Shown here piece after piece: positions 27,207 to 35,902 of a DNA stretch of 64,000 nucleotides (its first letter is position 1; each line of letters starts with the position of its first letter). The notes below the pieces were generated by a model, which ran no database searches, was not told the origin of the DNA, and saw only the letters and a list, made by a program, of their open reading frames with translations. A program made the position numbers and the translations under genes. The stretch lies in contig NZ_RRYH01000013.1 in the NCBI RefSeq assembly GCF_004010155.1, positions 1 to 64,000 on the forward strand, written 5' to 3'. The DNA comes from Solirhodobacter olei. GTDB taxonomy: Bacteria > Pseudomonadota > Alphaproteobacteria > Rhodobacterales > Rhodobacteraceae.

Positions 27207-27432
27207 ATCTGGCCCCGGCCTCGCACGAGCAACCTAGAACCCGCCGTTCAAGGCGGTCGAAGCGAAGGTGCAGGCTGCGGACAAGACGTGGCCAAGCGGG
27301 GCCAAATTCGCCCGCCTGGTGCTGTCGGCTCTGTCCGACGGCCCCAAGACGATGCGGGAGCTTGTGCCGATCATGTACGCGGAACGACTCGAACTGGGTC
27401 GGGAGGCTGCTTACCATCGGACGGGGCAGTCC

Positions 27433-27615
27433 GCGCAAACTGCCCGAGGTGCTGAGCATGAAGGATGCAGCGCGGCTCGTCGTGGCGGCGCGGGTCTCAT
27501 GTACTAGGCCGCACTCTGCGTCGCTTATGGAGCCGGCCTGCGCGTGTTCTAGGTCGCCTATATGAAGGTCGACGATATCGACAACACTCGCATACTGATC
27601 CGAGTCGAAGAAGAT
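27433..27615 (+). pseudogene. broken tyrosine recombinase (phage-integrase family) fragment
   Basis: One frame gives RKLPEVLSMKDAARLVVAAR and then stops. Another gives AALCVAYGAGLRVF, a TAG stop, then VAYMKVDDIDNTRILIRVE. Together these match the start of the catalytic domain of tyrosine recombinases (xxAYGAGLRVSEVxxLKxxDID), including the first catalytic Arg. At least one frameshift and one nonsense codon interrupt it, and the rest of the catalytic domain is gone. The relic suggests an old integration event beside the AT-rich stretch that follows. Confidence 0.75.
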
Positions 27616-28313
27616 ACAACGCAGGGCTTAATAGCTCGCAAAGGCGGTAAGTAAGAATGTTATTGTGGCCTTATTTTGACTGCGTGTGAATTCAATAGGT
27701 CATGGTTTTGCCATTTCGTCGCCGTATTGTATACTGGATACGGCTCAGGCTGGGTGGATTAATCGGCCAGAAATTGCCTATGAATTTGGATCAAGAGTGA
27801 CCGTCCGCGACAAAACTTATGAAGTATCTTCCTTGGTCCTTGCGCCATGAGCCTTCCTCATTCGCTCCTTTATCAAACGAGATTTTACCGCGAGGCCACA
27901 TCCGAGGCTCAAGGCGCGTGAGTCACTTGCAAAATTAAAAAATAGTAAAAACAATCGCTTGTTGATACGGAGCCGTATGGGTCACCTGGGTAAGATGGGG
28001 TGTTAGAAGGGGCATCCTCTTGACCATCCAACCACTTATTTGGAGGGAAGTTGTGATGTGCACGAATAAGATGATTAAACATGCATATTAAATGAATCTT
28101 TCTAGAGGCGCACTCCTGGCACCTTTGGCATTTTGGGCGTGGCTGGAAATGTTTTGTGGTTTGTCTTATTATTGATTTGACAAATCTATTATGACGATTC
28201 GCCCTCCCTCAAAAAGGGGCAATCGGGGTTGGCTTTCGCTAATCCCCAGGAACTCCCTGTCCGTAGCGAGTCGAATTCTCTATTGCAAACCTCAAAATGC
28301 AGGAGGATATATT
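27616..28313. other. AT-rich intergenic leader of the protease operon
   Basis: About 700 bases with clearly lower GC than the surroundings and no recognisable gene. A TTGACA at 28177-28182 and TATTAT-like elements occur near its right end, but their spacing is poor, so no promoter is assigned. The in-frame codons from 28191 have no ribosome binding site, so the protease is started at 28314. The composition suggests foreign origin. Confidence 0.55.
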
Positions 28314-29414
28314 ATGGCTCTCGAACGCCTTGATGCAGTTACGCTGCAGTCGGCAATTCACAACGCAGGAGAAAACTGGCAGGCCGGAGCTACGAGCGTG
28401 TCTGAGCTTCCGGACGCCGAAAAGAGGCTAAGGCTGGGTGCCGTCCCACCACCGGGCGAAGACTCGCTTGAGGCCCGCGAGCAAGCGGCAGCAAGTCGCG
28501 CCGATGAAACGGCACTGGCCGCGGTGGGTGCGCCGGCAGCCTTTGATCTTCGAAACGTCGGTGGAAAGAACTTCATCACGCCGGTCAAGGATCAGGGCGG
28601 ATGCGGTTCTTGCGTTGCTTTCGGAAGTTGCGCCACAGTGGAAGGAACCTTCCGGCGCCAGCGGAATGATCCCAATCTTGCGGTAGACCTGTCGGAAGCA
28701 GAGCTTTTCTACTGCATCGCGCGCTCTCAGGGACGAAATTGTTCCAACGGTTGGTGGTGCGATAAAGGCCTGGATGCCTTCAAGACCGACGGCGTGTGTG
28801 ATGAGGCCTGCTACCCCTACACAGCAGGCGACCAAAACTGTAGCAACCGCTGCTCCGACTGGAAGAACCGCCTCACCAAGATCACAAATTGGCACTCGAT
28901 CAAGTCCGCGGCCGACATGAAGACCTGGATATCCACGCGCGGGCCACTCTCCTGCGCTTTCACGGTCTACAACGATTTCTTCTCCTACAAGAGCGGTGTC
29001 TATAAGCATGTCAGCGGCGCTGTCGCAGGGGGGCATTGCGTCTCCTGCGTCGGTTATGACGACACTGGAAAGTTCTGGATCTGCAAGAACAGCTGGGGCA
29101 CCGGTTGGGGCGAGTCTGGTTTCTTTTGCATCGCCTATGGCCAGTGCGGCATCGACTCCGAGATGTGGGCCGTTGACGGCATCGTCGAGACCGGTTGGCT
29201 CAATGGCCGCAAAGTGATCGGTCTATGGACCATCGATCAGAATCGCAATGCCTGGGCATACCTAGACGGCGGCGTCGGCTGGCGCCGCATTGCCTACGAC
29301 AGCGACAACATCTTCTTCGACCTTTTGACGCAGATCTCGGCCGCGAAGTCGGGCAAATCCACGGTCAACATCTACCAGGAAAACGGGATCATTAAGCAGG
29401 TCTACGTATTCTAG
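28314..29414 (+). CDS. papain-like (C1A) cysteine protease with a novel C-terminal domain
   Basis: A 366-residue protease. Residues 1-76 form a charged pro-like region (NWQAGATSVSELPDAEKR). Residues 77-290 are a C1A catalytic domain with oxyanion Gln94 and nucleophile Cys100 in VKDQGGCGSC, His241 in GGHCVSCVGYDD and Asn259 in CKNSWGTGWGESG; several extra cysteines may form disulfides. Residues 295-366 are an additional domain (WLNGRKVIGLWTIDQNRNAW onward) shared with the next gene's product. There is no signal peptide, so the protein is cytoplasmic or exported by another route. The start follows GCAGGAGG 8-10 bases upstream. It heads a tight three-gene operon that also encodes a chagasin-type inhibitor. 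All catalytic residues are present, so activity is expected. The target is unknown. Confidence 0.93.
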   Translation: MALERLDAVTLQSAIHNAGENWQAGATSVSELPDAEKRLRLGAVPPPGEDSLEAREQAAASRADETALAAVGAPAAFDLRNVGGKNFITPVKDQGGCGSCVAFGSCATVEGTFRRQRNDPNLAVDLSEAELFYCIARSQGRNCSNGWWCDKGLDAFKTDGVCDEACYPYTAGDQNCSNRCSDWKNRLTKITNWHSIKSAADMKTWISTRGPLSCAFTVYNDFFSYKSGVYKHVSGAVAGGHCVSCVGYDDTGKFWICKNSWGTGWGESGFFCIAYGQCGIDSEMWAVDGIVETGWLNGRKVIGLWTIDQNRNAWAYLDGGVGWRRIAYDSDNIFFDLLTQISAAKSGKSTVNIYQENGIIKQVYVF

Positions 29415-29426
29415 GAGGACGAGTGG

Positions 29427-29912
29427 ATGGCCAAGGAAAAGAAAGATCAGACGGTAAAAGATGTCGGGCCGGATTTAGATTCGGCAGCGACTTCAGAGAC
29501 GGTCACGCCTGAAATCGAACCCCCGGAGCATTCGACAGGAAATGATGGAGGAAATGTTATGACAGACACTATGCCCGACCAAGAACCCCCCGCGACGACC
29601 GCTACTGAAGCAGGGTTGGGCGGCGATGTTGAAGCTGCGCCGACGCTTTCCCCTGATGCCGTCAGCGCAGATGTTCAGGGAGGCATCGCCAGCTGGCTCA
29701 ATAACAAGCGGGTGACCGCTTTGTGGGGCATCAACCAAAACCGGAACTCTTGGGTCTACATTGTCGGTGTCGGTTGGAAGAAGCTTGCCAACAACTCCGA
29801 TTCCGCCGTTGTGGCCCTGTCCATGTTGGCGGCAAGTGCAAAGCTAACACAGACGAGCTACAACTATCGCGAAGAAGCTGACGGCATGATTCACGAGACA
29901 TACGTCTGGTAA
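29427..29912 (+). CDS. small acidic protein sharing the protease's C-terminal domain
   Basis: A 161-residue protein. Residues 1-88 are acidic, rich in Glu, Asp, Thr and Pro and probably disordered. Residues 90-161 align with the last 72 residues of the protease: WLN, LW, QNRN, W, Y, GVGW, SD, and a final YV-aromatic are common to both. AGGAGG overlaps the protease stop, eight bases before ATG 29427. A second good site, GGAGG at 29547-29551, precedes in-frame ATG 29559 and could give a 117-residue form. No signal peptide. It could be a substrate, a targeting partner or a competitor for whatever the shared domain binds. I recognise no named family. Confidence 0.85.
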   Translation: MAKEKKDQTVKDVGPDLDSAATSETVTPEIEPPEHSTGNDGGNVMTDTMPDQEPPATTATEAGLGGDVEAAPTLSPDAVSADVQGGIASWLNNKRVTALWGINQNRNSWVYIVGVGWKKLANNSDSAVVALSMLAASAKLTQTSYNYREEADGMIHETYVW

Positions 29913-29923
29913 GAAGGCTCGGT

Positions 29924-30232
29924 GTGGCGGAAATTCAGCTAACGCAAGCAAGTAACGGACAGACGGTGCGGGCTCGGCCGGGTGATGCCATTGCTGTCCG
30001 GCTGGAAGAGAACCCTACCACCGGGTATCGATGGGTTGTCACGGCCGGACTCGCGCCGTCTGGCGATACGTTCTTCTCCGGTCGTGGGGGCATTGGCTCC
30101 GGGGGAGAGCGCATATTAACGTTCCGGGTCGATAGACCCATGAAAACACGGGTGAGCGCCGTGCTCAGACGTGAGTGGGAGACGGATGCCGAGCCCCAAG
30201 CGCGCTTCGACGTCATAATCCACGCACAGTGA
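29924..30232 (+). CDS. chagasin-type cysteine protease inhibitor (I42)
   Basis: A 102-residue all-beta protein starting at GTG 29924, with AAGAAGG just upstream and 11 bases from the previous stop. It carries the chagasin signature loops: NPTTGYRW at 30-37 (the wedge entering the active site), a Gly-rich GIGSGG loop at 56-61 and an RP motif at 71-72, where Met replaces the usual aromatic. Chagasins inhibit papain-like proteases, so the protease two genes upstream is the natural target. It has no signal peptide, unlike many bacterial members, which suggests that it restrains the protease inside the cell. It is translationally linked to the other two genes. Confidence 0.9.
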   Translation: MAEIQLTQASNGQTVRARPGDAIAVRLEENPTTGYRWVVTAGLAPSGDTFFSGRGGIGSGGERILTFRVDRPMKTRVSAVLRREWETDAEPQARFDVIIHAQ

Positions 30233-30933
30233 GAGTGAGGCCCGAGGCAAGGGCCCGGCCTCAATCGAGGGCCTCCAAATCAACTTCCAAAGATATGCAC
30301 GGGAGGTAGAGATGGGCGACCTATACGATGTTGGCGCGTCAATTGGCTTGGCGTTGAGTGATCGTCGCCGTGATTTATAAACGCCGACAACTGACTAGCT
30401 TATTGGCTTGGCTGAATGACCGCTTTCTTAGGGTTTTGCCTGTATCCGGTCGGGCGGTAGATGGCCCCCTAAGCTGACCGTCAGCATAGCGCCCCGAAAT
30501 CGGTCTTTGAGGGAGTCGGCTGGGCGTCCCCTAAACGGACCGATGGCTTCCCCACGCGGCCGCTTGCCCAAACTGCAACGGGCCCCCTCGGCGGACATCG
30601 ACGAATGTGAAGCGCAGCGCTTCAGGCAAGCGACCCCGCTATAGCGCGCGTTTGGAAGCTTCGTCACTGGGGCATTCGGAATTTCGATCTAGGGTTTGCC
30701 TTGATCATCGTTAGGGTCTCGGTAGTCCTTGCGGATCGTTACCACTGGCAGATTTGAGCGCCGATCGGAGAGCTCGATTATCGCAATGAAGTTTTTAGCG
30801 GTTCGGCCGAGACCTCCCGAGCGAGATCGGCTTGAACCGGCCGAGCAGCGTCATCACAGCGACACGCGAAAATGGGAATCTTGGACTCACCCGCCGGGTG
30901 TATGTTCTACTTCATCCTAGGGAGGAAGCTGCC
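30233..30933. other. intergenic, degenerate repeat-like sequence
   Basis: No supported gene. The stretch near 30405-30480 (TGAATGACCGCTTTC and CTGACCGTCAGCATAGCG) resembles degenerate dispersed sequence that I associate with Rhodobacteraceae intergenic regions, but I cannot confirm other copies here. Two similar TTGGCTTGGC-containing segments (about 30340 and 30403) lie close together. Confidence 0.4.
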
Positions 30934-31266
30934 ATGACATTCGATCCTACGCGCCTCGAACGTTTGCGCACGGCTCTGCTTGCCGCCCGCGACCGCGTCT
31001 ACCGCAACGCCAAGCTCAGGCTCTTCGCGGGCGGAGGTCGCGAACGACTTCCGCGTGAGGAGCTGGAACAACGTCGTCAGGCGGCATTCGCGATCGCCCA
31101 GGAACTCGAGGCGCTCGCCGCCGAGTCGTCGCTTGAGCATCTCCGTTTCCACCACCTGCGGCCGATCTTGAAGCGGCTCCAAAGCCTCGGCCTGATCATC
31201 TCGGGTCCCGAACTGCGTGAACTCAGCGCCGCGTTCTTCGCGGTTTCGAGCGACATCGCGGCCTAG
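30934..31266 (+). CDS. 110-aa conserved helical protein, copy 2
   Basis: A 110-residue protein identical at 87 of 110 positions with the product of 1941-2273 and colinear without gaps. The start is fixed by the GGGAGGAAGCTGCC leader common to both genes. Conservation is strongest in the RDRxYRNAKLRLF block (residues 20-31) and the C-terminal half. Substitutions cluster in residues 46-57 and at the ends. There is no signal peptide and no known motif. It lies alone between pseudogene debris, about 700 bases after the protease-inhibitor operon. Confidence 0.75.
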   Translation: MTFDPTRLERLRTALLAARDRVYRNAKLRLFAGGGRERLPREELEQRRQAAFAIAQELEALAAESSLEHLRFHHLRPILKRLQSLGLIISGPELRELSAAFFAVSSDIAA

Positions 31267-31441
31267 GTATTCCGCCGATTTCGGCCGGTAAGCTAGGGCG
31301 TCTTGGAACGGTTACGGGAGGACGCCATATAGCGTCGGTCTGCCCGGCCTTTCCGGCTGACTTTGCGAAGGCGGACGATGGCGCGGTTGAACCGCGTAGA
31401 CGGCTCCCGCGCCATGCCTTCGGACGATCAGCACTCAGCAC

Positions 31442-31672
31442 TCAGCGCCCGGTGCCGACCTTGCGCGCAACCGCTGCCCAGTCGCCCGCAATTCACTTCT
31501 GCGCCGGCCTCAGACTGAAATCGCGCCGACAGACCATCCGGTGTAGTCGGTTTACGAACCTGTCTTTGTCGTAGCTGCCACGGTTGCCGGGAACGTGGTG
31601 CGGCTCCGGCCAGAGGTTCTTCGGATCTAAGGGTGAGCCTCCGAGTTTGAGGCTGATCAGGTGGTCTTCCTC
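31442..31672 (-). pseudogene. remnant of a conserved EDHLI-motif protein (HNH-like)
   Basis: Minus-strand codons read EEDHLISLKLGGSPLDPKNL, then WPEPHHVPGNRGSYDKDRFV, then NRLHRMVCRRDFSLRPAQK, a stop, and IAGDWAAVARK. This pattern, ExDHLIxLxLGGxPxDPxNLWPE, is frequent in uncharacterised bacterial proteins and resembles HNH-type sites. A stop codon sits immediately before EEDHL and another interrupts the C-terminus, so the gene is dead or only a fragment. Confidence 0.6.
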
Positions 31673-31939
31673 TTAGCTGCGCGGCCGCCGATCGGCACAG
31701 CCGTAGAAGCATCATGAGATTGTGAGGCCATCCCTTTGAGATGCGCAGGCCTTTCGAAACACTGAAGCGATGACAGTGAACGAGATCAGCATACGAGATG
31801 GGCGAGCCGACGACATCCTGTCCGCAGAGAGCCCCAATTGCGGGCGTTCGCGGTGACAACTGTATCCCCCTATAGCTGACGTTGCATAGATTCAGCGCGG
31901 GCGCCCAAGTGTCCACCAGGTTCCGAGCGGCGACGCCCC

Positions 31940-32512
31940 TCAGTCCTGCGCCGACACGGGCAGATAGACCGGCAGACCCTCAACGAACGCAGAGTCCGGT
32001 TCATCGAACTCAAACACGAAATAGGTTACCTTCCCGATCGGGACACGGGCGATGTTGGCGCGTCCGTGAATGTCGCCGACAGCGGTGCGCCTAACGAGAT
32101 TTCCGGCAGGGATTGGGAGCAGTACCTGCCCGGGCGAGAGGAGCAGATCGCTTTCTGGCAGGCCCGCGCCAAACGCTCCGGCCTGGATTCGGATTGGCTG
32201 TGCCTCGGGGTTGCGAGCCAGTAGTATTCTGTCGAGCGGGATCTTGTTGGTGCTTCGCACCCGACGTATTCCGCCGCCCCCTGTTCTGATAGGGTCATGG
32301 GGGCGGATGACCTCAATTGGCAGCTGGCCGAAGGTTGTCATCACGCGGCTTCCGGCCGCGAACCCGGGCATATCCCACTTGGGGATCGATGAGCGTCCCT
32401 TGACCGGCGGCTCGGCTTTGGGCTTGCCGACCTTCGTTAGGATGGACTGCAGAAATTCTGCATCCCAGGCGGTTTCCGGGGCTGGCGTTCTGGCCTCCAT
32501 GGCGCACCTCAT
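31940..32512 (-). CDS. Hint-domain-like protein lacking the N-terminal cysteine
   Basis: A 190-residue protein. Residues 47-190 resemble the Hint domain common in alphaproteobacteria: GFAAGSRVMTTFGQLPIEVI as the opening, PIRIQAGAFGAGLPESDLLL and SPGQVLL in the middle, VTYFVFEFDEPDSAFVEGLP near the end. In active Hint domains the opening residue is Cys, which starts protein self-splicing or cleavage. Here the equivalent position is Gly50, and the SPQHR-type His is replaced in SPGQV. Autoprocessing is therefore unlikely. It may be a decaying gene or a repurposed fold. No signal peptide. Confidence 0.7.
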   Translation of the reverse strand: MRCAMEARTPAPETAWDAEFLQSILTKVGKPKAEPPVKGRSSIPKWDMPGFAAGSRVMTTFGQLPIEVIRPHDPIRTGGGGIRRVRSTNKIPLDRILLARNPEAQPIRIQAGAFGAGLPESDLLLSPGQVLLPIPAGNLVRRTAVGDIHGRANIARVPIGKVTYFVFEFDEPDSAFVEGLPVYLPVSAQD

Positions 32513-33930
32513 GTTGCAAGCGGCCGTCTTCCACGCTGGCCAAGTGACCGACGCAGAGCATGGCCTACTACTTCTCGGCTCAACTCCTAGTTAGAACCCG
32601 GCGGTGACCGCGATCCGAGGAGCGGAGCGCGCGCCCCCTTCGTCAGCGGTCTCCGAGAGGATCGTCGCGCCCAAATTGAGGCCCAATCGTGCAGATCAGC
32701 CGTCTCTTTTTTGGCGATGTACACAAAATGGGATCAATGAGGTGCGGCCCGGCGAATGGTTTTCTGTCATGAAACCACGCTTCCGAAAAATGCTAAGACC
32801 CCGGTCCAGAGTTGTCACAGCAACCCATGAGCCACGACTCGCCTCCGGACTTGCTAAGAGCCCGCGGGTGTGTCGGCAGCGTGTTTGACCCCACCATCGG
32901 CGTCCAACCGTGACCCCGCGCAACGACCGAAAACCCGCGGGACCTATTGGAAAGTTCATGAGCCGCCAGGGGTTACGGTTCGGCGCCGAAAGGGATCAAA
33001 GTCCGGTACTTGTTCACACTTGCTCATGGGTGAACCGGGAGAGGGGGTGGCCGTGGTGCTATTCTTGCCGCTGAAGTGACGTGGCAGGCGCGAGCCGTTC
33101 AGCGCCGACCTGCGGAAGATTCCGTCCGCCTTGACCGCCTGTCACTCCCTTGGCCCGCGCAATCCCCACCACACGGCAGCGACGGCGACCACAATCAGTA
33201 ATAGGAAAAGGACCATACGGGACATAAGCGTGAGGATATTGTGCAGCCATTTCCAATCGTCAATTCCATATTAAGCCTGCGACACCGATGCAGGCCAGCA
33301 CTCCCGAGGGTCCGGCGCGCACGACTACGCCGTCGGAAAGGGCAGGAACCTCCTCCGCAGGTGGCCCGGGCCCGCAGTGTCCGAATGGCAAGAGAGCGCC
33401 CGCGTCGCCATGGTGCGTCGGGCCCTGTGTGACCGGCAGCAGAGAGCCCCCATCCCGGCCGCTCGACGGTAGGGTCGGGCTGTCGTTCGTCGCGATGAGA
33501 TCGGATGTTGGGGATGCGGACGTCGCTGTTGTTGCCGGAGTCTCCGGTAATGGTAGCAGGCAGCCCAACTTCTGTCAGATGAAATAACTCCAGATCACCA
33601 CTGGTGCGCATCCGTGCCCCGCAAGCTTGCTCTGCCTCACCGTGTCGGGTCTCCCGGGCATCGAGGAGCCAAACTGCATTATTGAGGGCCGGAAAGCTGG
33701 TGATGCGCGTCTTTCATGCGGCGATCGGATAGGCCTGCACAAATTCGACGCCGATCGACTAAATCATTTCCTGAGCGGACTGCGCCGCCATTCGCATTGG
33801 TGGCGCTGCGCGAGAAACCCGGGCGACGCAATCGCAGCCCAGGGGGTCGGCAGACGACTTGAGGGCATGCAGGAGACGACCTATCAGCGGGCCCAATGCA
33901 TTCGGCGGGGTTTGGGGAGTCGCTACGCTG
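32513..33930. other. long intergenic region, no convincing gene
   Basis: About 1.4 kb with only short overlapping frames on both strands. None shows a family signature. On the minus strand near 33140-33210 a hydrophobic run (MVLFLLLIVVAVAAVWWGLR) ends in a stop but lacks a good start. The right end should carry the pabB promoter. Confidence 0.45.
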
Positions 33931-35115
33931 ATGGGGCCATCCGCAAGGGTCGACATTCGCCAGATGCCCGCGGCTGCTGGAACGCGGCCGGGCGTGCTCT
34001 TCGACCAGGGCCCGCTCTCGGGCGGAACCCTGTTTTGCGAACCATGCGAGATAATCCGCGCAGAGACGCCGGGCGAGGTGAGGACGGCATTCGATGCCAT
34101 CGAGCGATTGCGACGGCAGGGCAAGTGGCTCGCCGGCTACGCGAGCTACGAGCTCGGCTACCTGATTACAGACCGTCTCACGCCGTTGCTGCCGACCCGG
34201 CGCCAGGAGCCGTTGCTCCTCTTTGGGGCATTTGATGGGCCAAGTGCCCTGACTACACCGCCGCATGAGGCGGTGCAGGGCCCCGTCCTGTCGAACTTCA
34301 CCCCAGATTGGGATTTCACGCGGTACCGGGAGGCCTTCGACCGGGTCCACGCCTATATCTCTGCCGGAGACATCTATCAGGCTAATCTGACGTTTCCGCT
34401 CACCGCTCGGGTCTCTGGGACGCCATACGAGCTTTATCGGCGACTTTGCGCGGTCCAGCCTGTGCCTCACGGGGCTTTCGTCGATCTTGGCGGGCCAGTC
34501 CTGCTGTCGCGATCGCCGGAATTGTTCTTTCGTATCGACGCCCTTGGCCGGGCGGAGACCCTGCCGATGAAGGGCACACTCCCCCGCTATGGAGATCCTG
34601 TCGAAGATGCTGACCGCAGGGAGCGGCTGGCCAAGGATCCCAAGAACCGGGCGGAGAACCTGATGATCGTGGATCTGTTGCGCAACGATCTGTCGCGCGT
34701 GGCCGAAGTCGGATCGGTTAGGGTCCCGGCTCTCTTCCGGGTGGAGACTTTCGCGACGGTGCATCAGATGACCTCTCGCGTTGTCGCGAAGCTGCGTGAC
34801 GGCTGGTGTTTCCAGGCGCTCTGCGAGGCGCTCTTTCCTTGCGGTTCCGTCACAGGCGCACCAAAGATCCGGGCGATGGAGATTATCCGCGAGCTGGAGC
34901 CCTGTCCGCGCGGGGCCTACTGCGGTGCAATCGGCTGGATTTCTCCTTCTGGCGCTATGGAGTTCAGCGTCGCCATCCGAACCCTGGTGTTGCCGGGAGA
35001 CGGGACGGCGCGGCTGAACGTGGGGGGCGGGATCGTACACGACAGCACCGCCGAGACGGAATACGAGGAAGCCCTTTGGAAGACGCGCTTCGCAACCTCT
35101 CTGAGCACGACCTGA
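33931..35115 (+). CDS. pabB: aminodeoxychorismate synthase component I
   Basis: A 394-residue chorismate-utilising enzyme. Key features are the PMKGT motif, the NDLSRV segment, the GSVTGAPKIRAMEII motif and the C-terminal GGGIVHDS motif that shape the chorismate site. With glutamine-derived ammonia it converts chorismate to 4-amino-4-deoxychorismate for folate synthesis. ATG 33931 is chosen with GGGGAG about 11 bases upstream; ATG 33964 is an alternative. It overlaps the lyase gene by 40 bases. No glutamine amidotransferase gene is in the window. Confidence 0.92.
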   Translation: MGPSARVDIRQMPAAAGTRPGVLFDQGPLSGGTLFCEPCEIIRAETPGEVRTAFDAIERLRRQGKWLAGYASYELGYLITDRLTPLLPTRRQEPLLLFGAFDGPSALTTPPHEAVQGPVLSNFTPDWDFTRYREAFDRVHAYISAGDIYQANLTFPLTARVSGTPYELYRRLCAVQPVPHGAFVDLGGPVLLSRSPELFFRIDALGRAETLPMKGTLPRYGDPVEDADRRERLAKDPKNRAENLMIVDLLRNDLSRVAEVGSVRVPALFRVETFATVHQMTSRVVAKLRDGWCFQALCEALFPCGSVTGAPKIRAMEIIRELEPCPRGAYCGAIGWISPSGAMEFSVAIRTLVLPGDGTARLNVGGGIVHDSTAETEYEEALWKTRFATSLSTT

Positions 35116-35723
35116 TCGAACTCGAGCTCATCGAGACCCTGCGGTTCACCTCAGGGTTCGGCTATACGCGGCTCGACCTCCATCTCGGCCGGATGGAGCG
35201 GAGTGCTGCCGCGCTCCACTTCCCGTTTCAGCGAAGGGACGCACTGAGCCGCCTGGAGCAGGTCAACGGTCCGGGCGCACATCGGGTCCGGCTGGTGCTT
35301 CGCCACGACGGAAGCCTTTCTCTCTCGTCCGGCCCGCTGCAGCCCAATCCGGACCACTGGAGGGTCGCCATCGGCAAAGCGCGGCTCGATGCAGCCGATC
35401 CCTGGCTGCGCCACAAGACCAGCCGACGCGCGCTTTACGACCAGACACGGGCGGAGCTGCCCGATGGGGTCGATGAAGTCCTATTCTGCAACCGTGACGG
35501 GTTTCTCTGCGAGGGCACGATCACCAACATCTTCGTGCAGCGAGGCGGGCGGCTGCTGACACCCCCTCCGTCCGCAGGGCTGCTTCCCGGGGTGCTGCGG
35601 CAAGAGCTGCTCGCATCGGCGCGCGCGACGGAAGCCGACTTGTGGCCGATCGATCTTGATAACGCCGAGGCGATCTTCGTGGGCAATTCGCTGCGCGGTC
35701 TCATTCCGGCGCGCCGGGTCTGA
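35076..35723 (+). CDS. class IV aminotransferase, probable aminodeoxychorismate lyase
   Basis: A 215-residue fold-type IV PLP enzyme. The Schiff-base lysine lies in RHKTSRRALYD, and the family hallmarks CEGTITNIF and TPPPSAGLLPGVLR follow. Downstream of and overlapping pabB, it should release p-aminobenzoate and pyruvate from aminodeoxychorismate (PabC role). The start is assigned to TTG 35076 within pabB, since the protein must begin before IELELIETLRF, the usual N-terminal strand. Coupled translation with pabB is likely. Confidence 0.85.
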   Translation: MEDALRNLSEHDLIELELIETLRFTSGFGYTRLDLHLGRMERSAAALHFPFQRRDALSRLEQVNGPGAHRVRLVLRHDGSLSLSSGPLQPNPDHWRVAIGKARLDAADPWLRHKTSRRALYDQTRAELPDGVDEVLFCNRDGFLCEGTITNIFVQRGGRLLTPPPSAGLLPGVLRQELLASARATEADLWPIDLDNAEAIFVGNSLRGLIPARRV

Positions 35724-35902
35724 GGCTGCGGCGGGTCGCAGTCAGCGCAGGAGAAGCACCGACGCATCGCCGCCTGCATAAGCCGCCATGTAACGACGTG
35801 CCCGCACTCTGGACCTCCATTGCTAAGGCTCGGCACCTCGAAGGCGGCTCTTTGCAGCCTGACTGGAGCTCTTGGACCCCAAAACCTGCCTCTGCTGCAG
35901 TC

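Noticed and set aside
30405-30560. Possible degenerate copies of a common Rhodobacteraceae intergenic repeat
   Set aside because: The similarity is from memory and short; no second clear copy could be aligned in this window.
33133-33215. Minus-strand hydrophobic peptide of about 27 residues
   Set aside because: It has a nice membrane-like run but no ribosome binding site and no convincing start; kept only as a remark in the intergenic entry.
33627-34235. 202-codon open frame before pabB
   Set aside because: Its second half is a shifted frame of pabB and its first half has no family signal.
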